A stretch of 64,000 nucleotides of DNA from contig RPFO01000132.1 in the NCBI GenBank assembly GCA_009746045.1, positions 1,320,590 through 1,384,589 on the forward strand, given 5' to 3'. Shown here one piece after another: positions 1-10,900 of the stretch; position 1 is the stretch's first letter; each line of letters begins with the position of its first letter. The notes under the pieces were generated by a model that had not been told where the DNA came from, made no database searches, and saw only the letters and a list, made by a program, of their open reading frames with translations. The position numbers were made by a program, and so were the translations under genes. Source of the DNA: Mesostigma viride (taxonomy: Eukaryota; Streptophyta; Mesostigmatophyceae; Mesostigmatales; Mesostigmataceae).

Positions 1-45
1 CAGCACAAGTGCGCAGCGTCGAGAGGATCATACGCGAGTTAGTGG

Positions 46-90
46 AGCAGCTGGAGCTGGAGCTGGAGCTGGAGCTGGAGCTGGAGCTGG
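46..90. repeat. (GAGCTG)n hexanucleotide microsatellite
   Basis: About seven copies of GAGCTG lie inside an open frame (9 to 269, plus) that reads as alternating Glu-Leu. The frame could be the end of a gene entering from the left, but nothing outside the repeat is recognisable, so I do not call a gene. Confidence 0.8.
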
Positions 91-269
91 ACTGCTGGAC
101 TTCAACAGCGCCGAGGCTATTGACAGGCCAGGTGTCTTTGTGGTGTAGAATAGCGGGTCAACGTTATGAGGACTGGACAGAAAATGGAAAAGGACAATTT
201 GCGGTGCGGAGCCAGATCGCTGGAATGAATGCGAAATCGCTGGCAGCCCTACAAAGGGATTTCTTCTAG

Positions 270-1050
270 AAAGGAAAGATTAGAAGCAATGTTTGCTGGG
301 CCACTCACACGCAAGGTGTGAGCGTGCAGATTGTTTGAAGGATATTATGCTTCGACCTTGGTGGTCGTGACTAAATGCCGGACATTCCCAGGGACAGAAA
401 TGCCGGAGCCTCTAGGAGATGAGATCGGCAACAGGGTAGCAATTTAGATTTGTCGGGATGCCTTCCTGTTTTTGTTGGCATGTGTGGTAGTAAGCCAGGA
501 CGGCAACTGGAATGCGGTTTCTGTTTGCATGGTTCAGGCAGCAAGATAGTTTTGGCATTCCTGGCTGGACTGACAAGTGTGGCGTGTGTCATGCGTGTGG
601 CATGACGAATGGTTTGGTTCATAGTCGAAGAGGACTCTCACGTAGCGTGTAGTCTCTTCGAGTCTCTCGTTAGTGGCCTTCGTGTTTCTCCCTTTCCTTG
701 GGAGCAAGGCCGGTAGCATGTCATGGAGCGCTGCCTAACTGCGGGCTCGTGAGCATGGAGTGCATCGATATTGAGACTATCAACGTGTTGTAATTGTATT
801 AACTTTCTCAATAAATTCCGCATGTGCGGCTTCATCATCAGACTGTGCAAAGTGTGTGTTGTGAAAACATTGTTCTATAGCAGGGGAGGCAAAAGCATTA
901 AGGTGGTCATCAGGCACGAGGGACAGTTCCTTGTCCTCGGCTGAGAACCCTCCTTTCGTTAATCATGGGACAGGTCCTCGCCCACCCCACCGGGCATGCA
1001 GTTAAGGCAGGCACGTCAGCTCAGCTCATTTGGGTTTTACCAAAGCTGAG
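270..1050. other. no gene recognised
   Basis: Both strands hold only short overlapping ORFs without family signatures, and no repeat is obvious. The stretch separates the window edge from the first LINE copy. Confidence 0.4.
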
Positions 1051-1059
1051 CATGGCCAA

Positions 1060-2310
1060 CCGCCATGGTGGCGCCGGAGATTGTGGTACGCAGACGCGAC
1101 AACCCCGCCATGCCCACTGCAGACCGGCGTCTGGCAGGGTTGCGTCCTGTCGCCGTACCTGTTTATTATTGTAGTGGATTATGTTATGCGCCAGGCACGT
1201 GCTCGCTTTGCTAGCATTGCAGGCCGTGCCCCTGGCCTAGCGATCACGAACGAGCTTGGGGAAGGGGGGCCGACTAACAAGCAGAATTTACTAGCTGACC
1301 TCATTTATGCCGACGACATCACGCTCATCGAGAAGCCGGAGTCTGCCCAACTTTGGCTGGACTGCCTGGCGCTCGAGGCTCGGGTGGTTGGTCTAGAAAT
1401 CAGCCTGCCAAAACGGAGGCCCTGGCCCTCGGCATGGCAGGGCCCCCACCCACACTCCGCCTCTTAGACGATGCCGAGGTCAACTACCCTCCTTCAGGCC
1501 GCTTCAAGCTGCTCGGCAGTTGGCTTCCCGACTGCGAGGACGACATGACGACACGGATCGGCATGGCGTGGGCGCACCTCCATGACCACCGCCGCTGGTG
1601 GAGCAACCCCGCCCTACCCCGGATCGTCAAGCGTGACCTCTTCAAGGTCGTCATTCTGACGATCCTGACCTACGGCGCCGAGACGTGGACACTGATGCAG
1701 GAGCTGGAGCAACGACTCGACGGCGCCGTCACCAAGATGCTGCGCAAGGCCCTTAACATCCCCTTTGGTTTGCACATTAGTAATGAGGATTTGTACGCTG
1801 ATTTGCCCTATGTTTCCCACATTATTAGGCACAGGCGCCTGGGCCTAGCCGGGCACCTGGCCCGCACAGATCAGGTAGATACATCAGATAGACTAGCTGG
1901 CACCAAGCCCGCCCAGCCTGGGCGATATGTCCTCACCTGGCGTGCCCCCGGCCGCGCGCGTCAGGGCCGCCACCCGTGGACTTTTCGTGATAGACTCGGC
2001 ATGGACATGTGCTACACTAGACGTGACGGGCTCACCCCCGGGCAGCCTCCTGGTTTGTCTGTAATATGGAGGCAGATGGTGCGCAAGGATAGATGGCAAG
2101 TAGTGATGAAGGAGACCACCCCCAAGCCTGTGGGGGCTCCGCGTGTGACCAAGTATGGCATTCATAGCGATTCGGGCCGCGGTGCCCACACCCCTGTAAC
2201 TAGGACCTAGATAGCTTATACCATCCATTCCATCCCATGTTCCCCTCCCACTGAGGACTTATGCTCACGTGACGCAGTCACGTGTCTATTAATTATTAAT
2301 TAATTAAACA
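1060..2310 (+). mobile_element. LINE family L-A, copy 1, 5'-truncated reverse transcriptase
   Basis: The copy encodes the C-terminal half of a non-LTR reverse transcriptase. The GVWQGCVLSPYLF motif, catalytic YADD (about 1309 to 1320), the LLGSWLP region, LTYGAETWTL and a GHLARTDQ motif follow in the order usual for RTE/CR1-like elements. The fingers with the first catalytic Asp and any endonuclease are missing, so it is 5'-truncated. The frame changes once near 1400 to 1415, in the stretch reading LEISLPKRR, so it is dead. The stop lies near 2208. A 3' UTR follows with a 19-bp palindrome CACGTGACGCAGTCACGTG (2266 to 2284) and a TTAATTAA-type tail ending about 2307. A near-identical copy lies at 34640 to 35908. 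Confidence 0.9.
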
Positions 2311-2835
2311 CCTGGCTGGGACCACTAGGTCGGCCACTGAGCAACTGCTGTGGGTAGGTCATGACGTGTTTGCCTACCTTCTTAGGGATGTCCTTGGGGC
2401 CAGGCCAGGTCAGGATATGCCGCCCTGGCTGGCCAAGCGGCTGGGGGCCGGCCAGACCGAGGTCGGTGTCTACCTGGCTGGTGCGAGCAAGATGTCCTAC
2501 GAATGCTATCCTACGCTGTCTAGATAATCTCGTCCGAAATGCGAGGCATGCCCTGGTACAAAGATTCTAAAGACCTATGCGTGGAAAACCCTACATTCAG
2601 GGCCTGACGGAGCATCCTGGTTACCGTGCCGTCTAGCTTGGCGGCCAGCGTGTCCGTGAGCGTCCATGCCTCGGCGCCATAGGTGAGCACCGTGAGGACC
2701 AGGACCTTGAAGAGCATGCGCTTGCGGTGCTCGCCGAGGGCCTTCGAGTGCCAGTAGGTTTTGAGCGAACGATGCCAAGCCCAGGCCAGGCCGATGCGCG
2801 TGTCCACATCGTCGGCGGTGTCGGGAGCATGCTCC
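2308..2835 (-). mobile_element. LINE family L-B fragment (RT C-terminal part)
   Basis: Read on the minus strand, the segment encodes LTVLTYGAEAWTL, TRMLRQALNVGFS and a (G)MPRISDEI motif. These closely match the corresponding part of the full L-B reverse transcriptase at 60435 to 62132. Several frames are needed, so it is a decayed copy truncated at both ends. It abuts the tail of L-A copy 1 directly, which suggests insertion at or next to that tail. Confidence 0.85.
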
Positions 2836-2889
2836 CCAGCAGACGTAGCATGGCTGGCTGTACAAGGGCTAAGCTAGCTAAGGCTATGA

Positions 2890-3095
2890 CTGGTTGTGTC
2901 TTTAGGTATGATACGTACATTGATCGTGGTGGTGCATGCAGGTGCACCTTGGTGCACGGTCCAGATAGACGTGGCAGTATACATCCTCCACCTGCACGTT
3001 GTACTAGCAGCTCAGAATGTATTAAAAACCATGTGCCCCTTCTCCGGGATATGTGTTACATATACTCCCAACGGACACATGTTCTTAATTTATAG
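2890..3095 (+). mobile_element. SINE-like element S-B, copy 1
   Basis: This is one of at least five dispersed copies of a roughly 200-bp sequence. The shared core has a GGTGCA-rich head, a TTAAAAACCAT segment, a CTTCTC(A)GGGATATGTG segment and ends with CATATACTCCCAACGGA. The same 3' end is found on the L-B LINE, so S-B is probably mobilised by L-B machinery. There is no coding capacity. The head is diverged here. Confidence 0.7.
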
Positions 3096-3099
3096 GGCT

Positions 3100-3511
3100 A
3101 GCTACAATAGTAGTACTAGCTACGGTAGGATGCGAGTCCTGCATATTGTTGTGGAATTCCACAATGTTCCAACCCACCATTCGATGTCCCAAAGCACTTC
3201 TCAATGTACTCTGGACATCGATCCATATGCAGTTGAAGGAGTTGGTAACGCGGATAGTACGTCTCATGCCTTAATATGATCAGGTCCTCACTGCACCATG
3301 TTGGACAATGGACTGGTCACCATGCATGCGTCCAGGAATATTGTCTTACTTGTTAATGTCCATTCCATTAATCATAAGGCAGACTTGAGGGGATGCTTTT
3401 GATACGGATCTTTTGCGATGTCAAGCCTGCTCACTAATAAAGACTGTGTTTGTACTGTGTATCCCGTTGATGCCTCTCGTACACCACACTGACGCCGAGT
3501 GCAAGGTTTGG
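3100..3511. other. 3' flank of the plastid-protein gene, no gene seen
   Basis: Lies just downstream of the minus-strand stop codon at 3512 and probably includes its 3' UTR. No ORF or repeat in it is convincing. Confidence 0.4.
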
Positions 3512-6500
3512 TCATTTCGACTCCATCGACTGGGCAATCAGTAGAGTTTCCTTCTGTATTTCCTGCAGCTGCTTCAGGATGAACATACGCTTCGGATTGC
3601 CCTTGGACTGCTCCACGTCCTTCATCATCATGTCCACCAGCTTGAAGAAGTAAGAGTCCTTTGGGTTCACAAACCATTGTCGATTTTTGTCCTCCTGCGC
3701 TCGTGGGGCCACGCAACGGACGCATTCGTGTACGCCAACCGCGTGGAAGTGGGAACAGCAACCGATGACACAAGTGAAACTATCGATTAGCGCGGCAGGG
3801 GATAAGCAACGGACGGTGAGCACGGGGCTGAGCACGTAATATGAACAAGGGAAGGAAACCAAAGGGAGGGACATCGAGAGGGAAATGGTGCCGGCATTGT
3901 ACAGAAGGGACCGTGAAGATCAGACACTGCTGCAGACTTACGGAGGCCTTTCGTAACGCACAGCAATAGGACGTGCACATAGCTAGCTCCAAAAGCCAGG
4001 CTGGCAATGGAAAAGTTTGATAAGGTGGTTACGCAGCATTGCATAAAACGTCAGAGGTGTGAATCATGTGAACACACCCTGCAGCGCGCGTATCCCTCCA
4101 TCCCGGGACCAACTCGCACCTGCAATTACCATAAGTGGCCTGAGATCCCATGTGACTGGCCTGCTAACCAATTGAAACTGTCATTCCTTCATGAATGCGC
4201 TCCACAGGCGGGTCTCCACATCCTCCACAGCTGTAAAGAGGTGTGTCTAACAGACTCACTGCCGCCAGTAAACGATTGTCCCCTGACCCTCTGGGCAGCA
4301 CACTGATGATGGCAATTTCTCTCATATCCATGAGGCTTTCAAATCTGTCTAAATCATGTAATAAATACGTTACATTATCTGTCAAACATATTTACTATAT
4401 ATAGCTACCATACCCGGAAGGTGATGGCACAGTGGAGTACCGCGAAGGTGCTTATTGAATGATGAGCCAGAACAAACGGCTGGCTGATTCAAGTGCTGGC
4501 CGCGGATAGTGGGTGACTTTATTTTCGCACAACATCTGCAGGCGCTCCCATAGCCAACAGCTCCCACACTACCACCGCCTCCCACCGTAAACACATTTTG
4601 TGCCAGGGCTAGGCCCTGACACAACTGGTCAACCCCCCACCTCCGATACACCTCGTTCCACACCCACCCACGGACCCACCAAACACATTTTCACTAGCTC
4701 GTGCACCCATGCACCGCGTACAGCCGTACAGGTGGCACACCACCCACCCACCCACCCACCCACTAAATACATCAGTAGCGCGTAGGTTTGTGAACGTAAT
4801 CCCCACATCCACAAGTAGCTTGCCACCCACCACGTAGATCTAAAACACACATGTGTCGTGCCTTGGCCGCGCACCACATAGACCGACAAGTTACTGCAGA
4901 CAGCTGTCATGCCCTAGCCACCCGCCACATAGTTCTACCACACACACCTGCACTAGTCCCTCCCAACGCACCACGTAGACCTACAGCACACAGGTGACAG
5001 GTGGCGTTCCAACCCACCACGTAGACCTACAGCACACAGGTGACAGGTGGCGTTCCAACCCACAACGTAGACCTACAGCACACAGGTGACAGGTGGCGTT
5101 CCAACCCACCACGTAGATCTTCTGCCGCTCCTGCTCACTGGGCGCGCGCAGCAGCGCGTTCAGCAGCTGGATCTCCGGCCGTAGCGTCTTCTCCTTCTCC
5201 TGCATCGTGATGCGCAGGATGGGCTCGATGCGGGAGACCACGTCCTGGTTGCCCTCCTTGCGCGCCTGCACAGCAGGCAGCAGCAGCCAGCAGATGCAGG
5301 TGGTGGTCGGTAGCAGTAGAGAGTAGGGGCGGACATAACGCGGGCGGTGGCAGGTAGCAGTAGAGAGTAGAGGCGGACAGAACGCGGGCGGTGGCAGGTG
5401 GCAGTAGAGAGTAGAGGCGGACAGAACGCGGGCGGTGGCAGGTGGCAGTAGAGAGTAGAGGCGGACTGAACGCGGGCGGTGACAGGCCGCAGCAAGCCGG
5501 AGCCGATAGGTGGCAGCCAGCAGCGCAAGCAGATGGGCGATGGCAAGCACTCAGTGGTTTGCTGTCATGGATGCAAGCGGGGGTCAAAGGTTCCGAGACA
5601 TCAAGGAGACATGCCCATCATGGCACACATGCATCATGACCACCGCTCATCATGGCACACATGCATCATGACCACCGCCCATCATGGCATACATGCGTCA
5701 TGACCACCGCCCATCATGGCACACATGCGTCATGACCACACCCCACCATGGCATGCATGCATCATGACCACCGCTCATCAAGGCACACACATGCGTCATG
5801 ACCACACCCCATCACTCCCCATCATGGCACACATGCATCATGACCACCGTCCATCATGGCGCCATGACCACCGCCCATCATGACACGACTCAAGGGCCAC
5901 AGACGAGCGGGCAATCACAGTGCTAGTATGTGCTGGACTGGCACGGATGAGGGCACGCATGGGGGTACGCATGTGGGCGCGCACAACAAGGGCAAGAGGC
6001 ATTGACCTCCCCAGGCACACCCCTGTGAAGGGCGCGTGCTCCGTGCGTGCCTGCTTGGTGTGCCAGCGGAAGACATTCCTTTGTGGGCTGTGGGAGACGC
6101 TTGCAAACTGCCAACGTGCCTGAGAGAAGGTCATGTGCCTCTCATGTGGTCATGGGATCTGCACGCTGTCACGACCATGCATGCGACCACGCCTGTCCAA
6201 TCCTCACACAGCCTCACGCCCTCACATCACAGCAGCCAAGCACAGGGCTGCCAAAGCACAGGGCTGCCAAAGCACAGGGCTGCCAAGCACAGGGGTGCCA
6301 TGCAGCTGTTGCAGGCGAGGATTCTTGCGTCTATTCTATCACGTAGGATGTTCAGTAAGACCACCGCTGCTAACTGGATGCCATGGTGCGGACAACAGGG
6401 CAGCAACCATTGGCGCAAATTTGGGGGGCGTGGGGGTTCGGATCATGGAATTCATGTTACGCCGTTGAATGTTTCTCACATGCGTATGATTGGTCAGAAA

Positions 6501-7267
6501 TTATCGTTGCTAATCAACTGCAAAGAACAGGACAGGGTGCTGTTTTGACCCACGAGACGGACTTGGTAGGGGAAATTGGACGGATATAGAATAAGAGGTG
6601 GCATGTAAAATGGCTGGGGCATGTGGCTTCGAAGCACGTTTTCTCCACGCGTGTCTCTCTGGCTGACTCTTCTCTCCCCTCCAGGCCAAACAATACTGAG
6701 AACAGTCATGGGTGGGTTGCACGCCCGGCGACGGTACGCACAAGGAAGCTGGGTTTTCGAATAAGAACTCACCATTTCGAGGTACGTCGACGTCACAATG
6801 AAGAAATTCTCGTTAAGCTTGTCGACGTTTTCACGCGCCGCCGCCCGGACATCCTTCGCCTCCATCAACTTGGCAAGAAGCTCCGAACCTTCTATCTGCA
6901 TTGCCCGGGAATTTTCAAGTTTCTTGTCGGGTCCTGGGGCGCCAATTGAAAGAAGCCAAGCATTCAAGGGAAGGTCAGATGGTTGTAGGTTGCAAAACGT
7001 CGTGAATGGCTCGCAAGCGACTTTCTTCAAGACCAGGGTTCAATCACATGACCGTCAAGGCCAGGCCTCACCTTGACCAGCACCAAACCCTTTTCCGGTA
7101 CTGCAAACTACTAGACAACGTCTCTGGGTGCCCTTAGCTTGGACTCTGCCAATTCCACTAGGCGGCAGGCACACTTTCAACGCCGGTCGCCTTGTTGGGC
7201 AAGCAGGAACAGTGAGCAAAATTTGCCCAACATTGGCTGCACAGGAAGTCACTGTGGCAAAACTCAT
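3512..7267 (-). CDS. plastid-targeted conserved helical protein, four exons, function unknown
   Basis: Exons, in minus order, are 7267-7072, 6933-6773, 5265-5110 and 3694-3512. The donors GTGAGG, GTGAGT and GTGGGT and the AG acceptors join in phase, giving about 231 residues. The first 60 residues are rich in Ser, Thr, Ala, Arg and Cys and end in RCLVVCSTGKGFG, a typical chloroplast transit peptide with cleavage near VVC. The mature part is Lys/Glu-rich and predicted helical, with the segments LKRPEI-like KTLRPEIQLLNALLR (exon 3) and KGNPKRMFILKQLQEIQKE (exon 4). The LLN motif recalls the helical plastid protein PALE CRESS, but the match is too weak to name it. The exon 3 donor could also be 3 bp upstream (GTGGTG), and an exon between 3 and 4 cannot be excluded. 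It is transcribed divergently from RPAP1. Confidence 0.72.
4780..5116. repeat. minisatellite made of copies of a 5' splice site, intron 3 of the plastid-protein gene
   Basis: Three nearly identical 47-bp units (4975 to 5116) and several diverged ones further left repeat the exon 3/intron 3 junction. Each unit carries, on the minus strand, TCTACGTGGTGGGTTGG, which is the end of exon 3 plus its donor. Confidence 0.8.
5318..5482. repeat. minisatellite, about 47-bp units, intron 2
   Basis: Four copies of a unit containing GCAGTAGAGAGTAGAGGCGG sit just upstream, in minus-strand terms, of the exon 3 acceptor. Confidence 0.85.
5605..5890. repeat. minisatellite, about 30-bp units (CATCATGGCACACATGC type)
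   Basis: About eight diverged copies alternate CATCATGGCACACATG with CATCATGACCACC. It lies in intron 2 of the minus-strand gene. Confidence 0.85.
6236..6302. repeat. short tandem repeat CACAGGGCTGCCAAAG
   Basis: Four copies of a 14 to 16-bp unit in the same intron. Confidence 0.8.
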
Positions 7268-7987
7268 TTTGGTGGTAAAGAAAGGCCGTTTCGTCCACTT
7301 GTGTCAAGGTTTGTGTCAAGAGACAGTTGGCGCAGCAACCAGCCTCGTGCTAATGATTGAGCCAACGTTTGAAGGAGCTGCACAAATGTAGGATTACTGC
7401 TGGCTTTGCCGTGCACCCATCTCTATCGCGCTGATTAGGGCAACGGTAGATCCAACTTATCGCACCCGGTGCAAGTGAGAGGCACCTAATACCTATACAC
7501 TGCATGTTTCTGTGAGCCGAATAACCCGTGTGCCTATCCGAATAGCCCAAAGTGCCGTCCCAACAGTGAGTAATATCGCCGTAAGATGCAAGCTCTCGAA
7601 TCGCCGCGCCGGGAAGGCCTGGAAAAAGTCCGATCACACCGGTGGCAGGTGGCAGGTGGCAGTATGCCAGGTGGCAGGTGGAACGGAAGCAGGTCCAAGA
7701 GGCAGCCATTTTTTATCGTGGTAGCTCAGGGTAGCTGTGTATCCTTTAGTACAAGGCTCAGAAGCGATGCAGAAAATGAGCAGTTGAGCAGTTTGTTGCT
7801 GGGTTGGGCGATGGTTAAGGTACTGGCTAGCGGGAATGCAGCCGAATGGGCTCTCAACTCATTGCATGTCTCATTAACGCAGCATACTTTCGTCGTGCAG
7901 CTGTAATTTATGTGCTCGAAAAGTTGCACCGTCGAGAAAAAAGAAGCCCCTTTTAATTTCTAATTCATGCGTTGTTAGCATCTAAGC
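7268..7987. promoter_or_regulatory. shared intergenic region between two divergent genes
   Basis: The start codons of the plastid-protein gene (minus, 7267) and RPAP1 (plus, 7988) lie head to head with 720 bp between them and no transposon inside, the only such clean spacer in the left half. It must hold both 5' UTRs and both promoters. I see no unambiguous TATA box. A short run of GGTGGCAGGT units (7641 to 7682) is the only repeat. Confidence 0.55.
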
Positions 7988-10900
7988 ATGCAAAGAGCGA
8001 GGCTTGCGTCGACCGAGGAAGAGCTTTTGCAGCTTCAAAGTCAGTTTCTTTCTGGGAAGGACACGCCAGCTGCCACGTTATTGCATCACAAAGCTCCTGC
8101 AGGTAATGAGCAACACTCTGCGGTGATGTATGCTGGTAACTCAAGAAAGCCAACCGTGTCCCCGTGCTGACGACATGTGCTGCTTCATACTGCATATGTC
8201 CGTTTGCTGCCTCTTGTGCATAGGAAAAGCTGCTGTGCCGACTCCTACAAGGGATCCGCGGCCGCCTTTGGACTCGGGCAAGGCGCCTTCCGCCACAAAT
8301 GCTGGCAAAGAAACGCCTGCAGCTAACGCGGCACTAGACAGTCGCAAGCCTGGGCTCATCGACAACCCTCTTATTGGAGAGATTGTTGAGAAGTCGCCGC
8401 AAGCGGCGGATGTGCCGATCGTCGCCCCCGTCGCGGAAGTGTCGATTGCGTTCCCTGTGGCACAGCATCGCTCCATCTCGAAGGTGAGAGGCGCTTGAGC
8501 ACTACCCGAGTGCCAAACACCAAGCTCTTGGGTCGGTCTGAAAAGTGTGCGCTTCCTGTACTGTGCACATTCTCACGGTGCGGCAGCTGTTTCTTCTATG
8601 CTGTTTATTCTGTGCCTGTCACGGCCTGGCCTGAGATACAGTCATGCATGACCCATACAAATGTCTCGGGGGCTGCGTCTCGTTATTCACGGATAACAAG
8701 CAATCGCACTGTTCGCTGCCTATCCCTCGCAAGCCCCCGCTCGTGTCTCCCCGCGCCGTTGTTGGGTGTGGCAGACACCGCCGCCGCATGTACGGGACCG
8801 CATGCACACCCTGGAATGAATGCACCGCTTGCATCTGTCACAGTTGGCGAACTGTCGTCTCCCTTGCGTGGTTGAAACACTGATCGGGGTGGTGCGCCTG
8901 GACCCAGAGAGGGCAGCTTGTGTTCCTCCGGGGTTGTTACTCTGGCAGTCCTTTGCTTTGAGGGCTCCCAGACGCAGGCTGTCTGTAAGGATATTAATAG
9001 ATTATGAATAAATTAGTATATGGTTGCATCCCCCGGGCGGGTGGGTCACACGGGACACGGGCCAGTGGCCCACACAAGTCCCACACAAGCCAGGAGACTT
9101 TGCTTAAAGGCAGGAGGCGGAAGGAAGCCAGAAGACTTGTCGTCTCACGCAAGTCTCCTGGCTTTCTTAGGACGTGCCACGTGGCAGGCATGTGCGTTAA
9201 CCACAAGATTCCGGGCACCCCGCTGGCCACTGTGAGCATGCAACGTGCCCGGTGCCACCAATTAGGCGTAGCATGGCTGGCAGGCACGCAACGACCCATC
9301 TGCCTGATCTCCTGGGACATGTGGCGTGCACCTGCTTCCCTGCAGCTTGAGTGGTTCAACCGTCCTGCACCCCCTGCTGCGTGCGGTGGAACCGTGCTGA
9401 CTGCTGATCCCCCTGCTGCGTGCTGATTGCGGCCGGCGATTGGTGCTTGGATCTGACACTTCTTGCAGTTCAAGCAGCGCAGGCAGCAGGAGGCGGCGGA
9501 GGCAGCGGATGCAGGGGGGCGTGAAACAGTGCGGCAAGGGGCGATGTGCGAACCAGCAAATCACCTACCAACGTTGGACATCCGAGCGGGTGCTATGGGT
9601 GATGGCAATGCGACCCCCCTGATGGGCGACTCAGGTGTGTTTCCTTGCCGTCCACCGTCGGTGCGGGATGTGGTTGGGATGCCTGCCCCGCGCGTGGTGG
9701 CGAGGGATGTGGTGCCACCCAGGCCACAAGTGGATGTTGCCGGCATGCTGGCGGATCATGAGGTTGCCGACATGCTGGCGGATCCTGCGCCCTCCCTGCC
9801 CACTTCAACGCCCGAGAGCCAGATGGCGGACATCCACGCATCCAACCTGGCCGCAGTGTGCGCGATGACCCGCGAGGAGGTGGAGGGGGAGCTGGAGGAC
9901 TTGCGGGCGCGGTTCCCCCCATCGGCGCTCGAGATGTTGCGGCAGCGCGGAGCACGAAAGCTGGGCGTGGAAACAGTCCCTCTGCTTGCCCAACCTGGCA
10001 CGCTTCCAGGCCAAACAGGGAGGGGCGCACAACTTGTCGAACCAGCGCGGGCCACAACACCTGACCAACCTGGCGCAAAAGCGGTCCAATCGGCGGTGGG
10101 TATGGCCAACGCAAACGGTGTGCCTGCCCGCGCGGCGTCTACAGTCGATGCAACTCACGGCAAGGCGTCGCTGGGTGCTGGCGGACCAGAAAGGGATGGC
10201 CAAGCGGGGGATGCGGCGGTCGCTAACTCTGGCGCTGGCTCCCAAGCGCAGGAGGCCGGGAACCCTTTCTGGCGGCTGGCAGCAGGGGAGGCCAGCGGAC
10301 AGGCGACGTGGGATGGGGTGGCGGGGTTGCCCGAGGGCACGGGCAACCGGTGGCCTGTGCATGATGCCAGCAGTGGTCCTGGCAGCGTATGCAGTGCCGG
10401 TGCTGAAGCTGCTGCGCTGCCCCCGCATCCGCCCCCTTCATCTCCGACCACGCTCCCTGCAACACAGGCGGGGGATGGCCAGGTGGCGGGCGCGCAGGTG
10501 GCTGTCCCTCCAGGTGGCACTGCGGTCAAGGGAGGATCAGTGGCGGGCGTTGCAGGAAGATGTCCAGAGGCGGGCGCTGCAGCCGCCCCGAGTGAGGTGG
10601 TCAGGGGATGGGACCCGGCGCGCATCCGCTTCAACATGCAAGGGTGGCCGATGCGGGTGTTCGCGGAGGAGGATGAGGGGGATGGGGAGGGGGCAGATGC
10701 CAGCACTGCGACGGCCTTGCCCGCCCCCACCAGCGTGGTGGAGCGGGACCCGCTGCGTGCCGGCACCGCCAGCGAGGAGCTCGGGTACAGCTGGCGCGAG
10801 CTGGTGGCGCTCGCGCGCAGCACGGTGGGTGGCGAGTCATGTAGTGTTCAGAGTATGGTGTATGTGTGTGTAGCTGTATAGGGAGTGTACTGTTATATTT

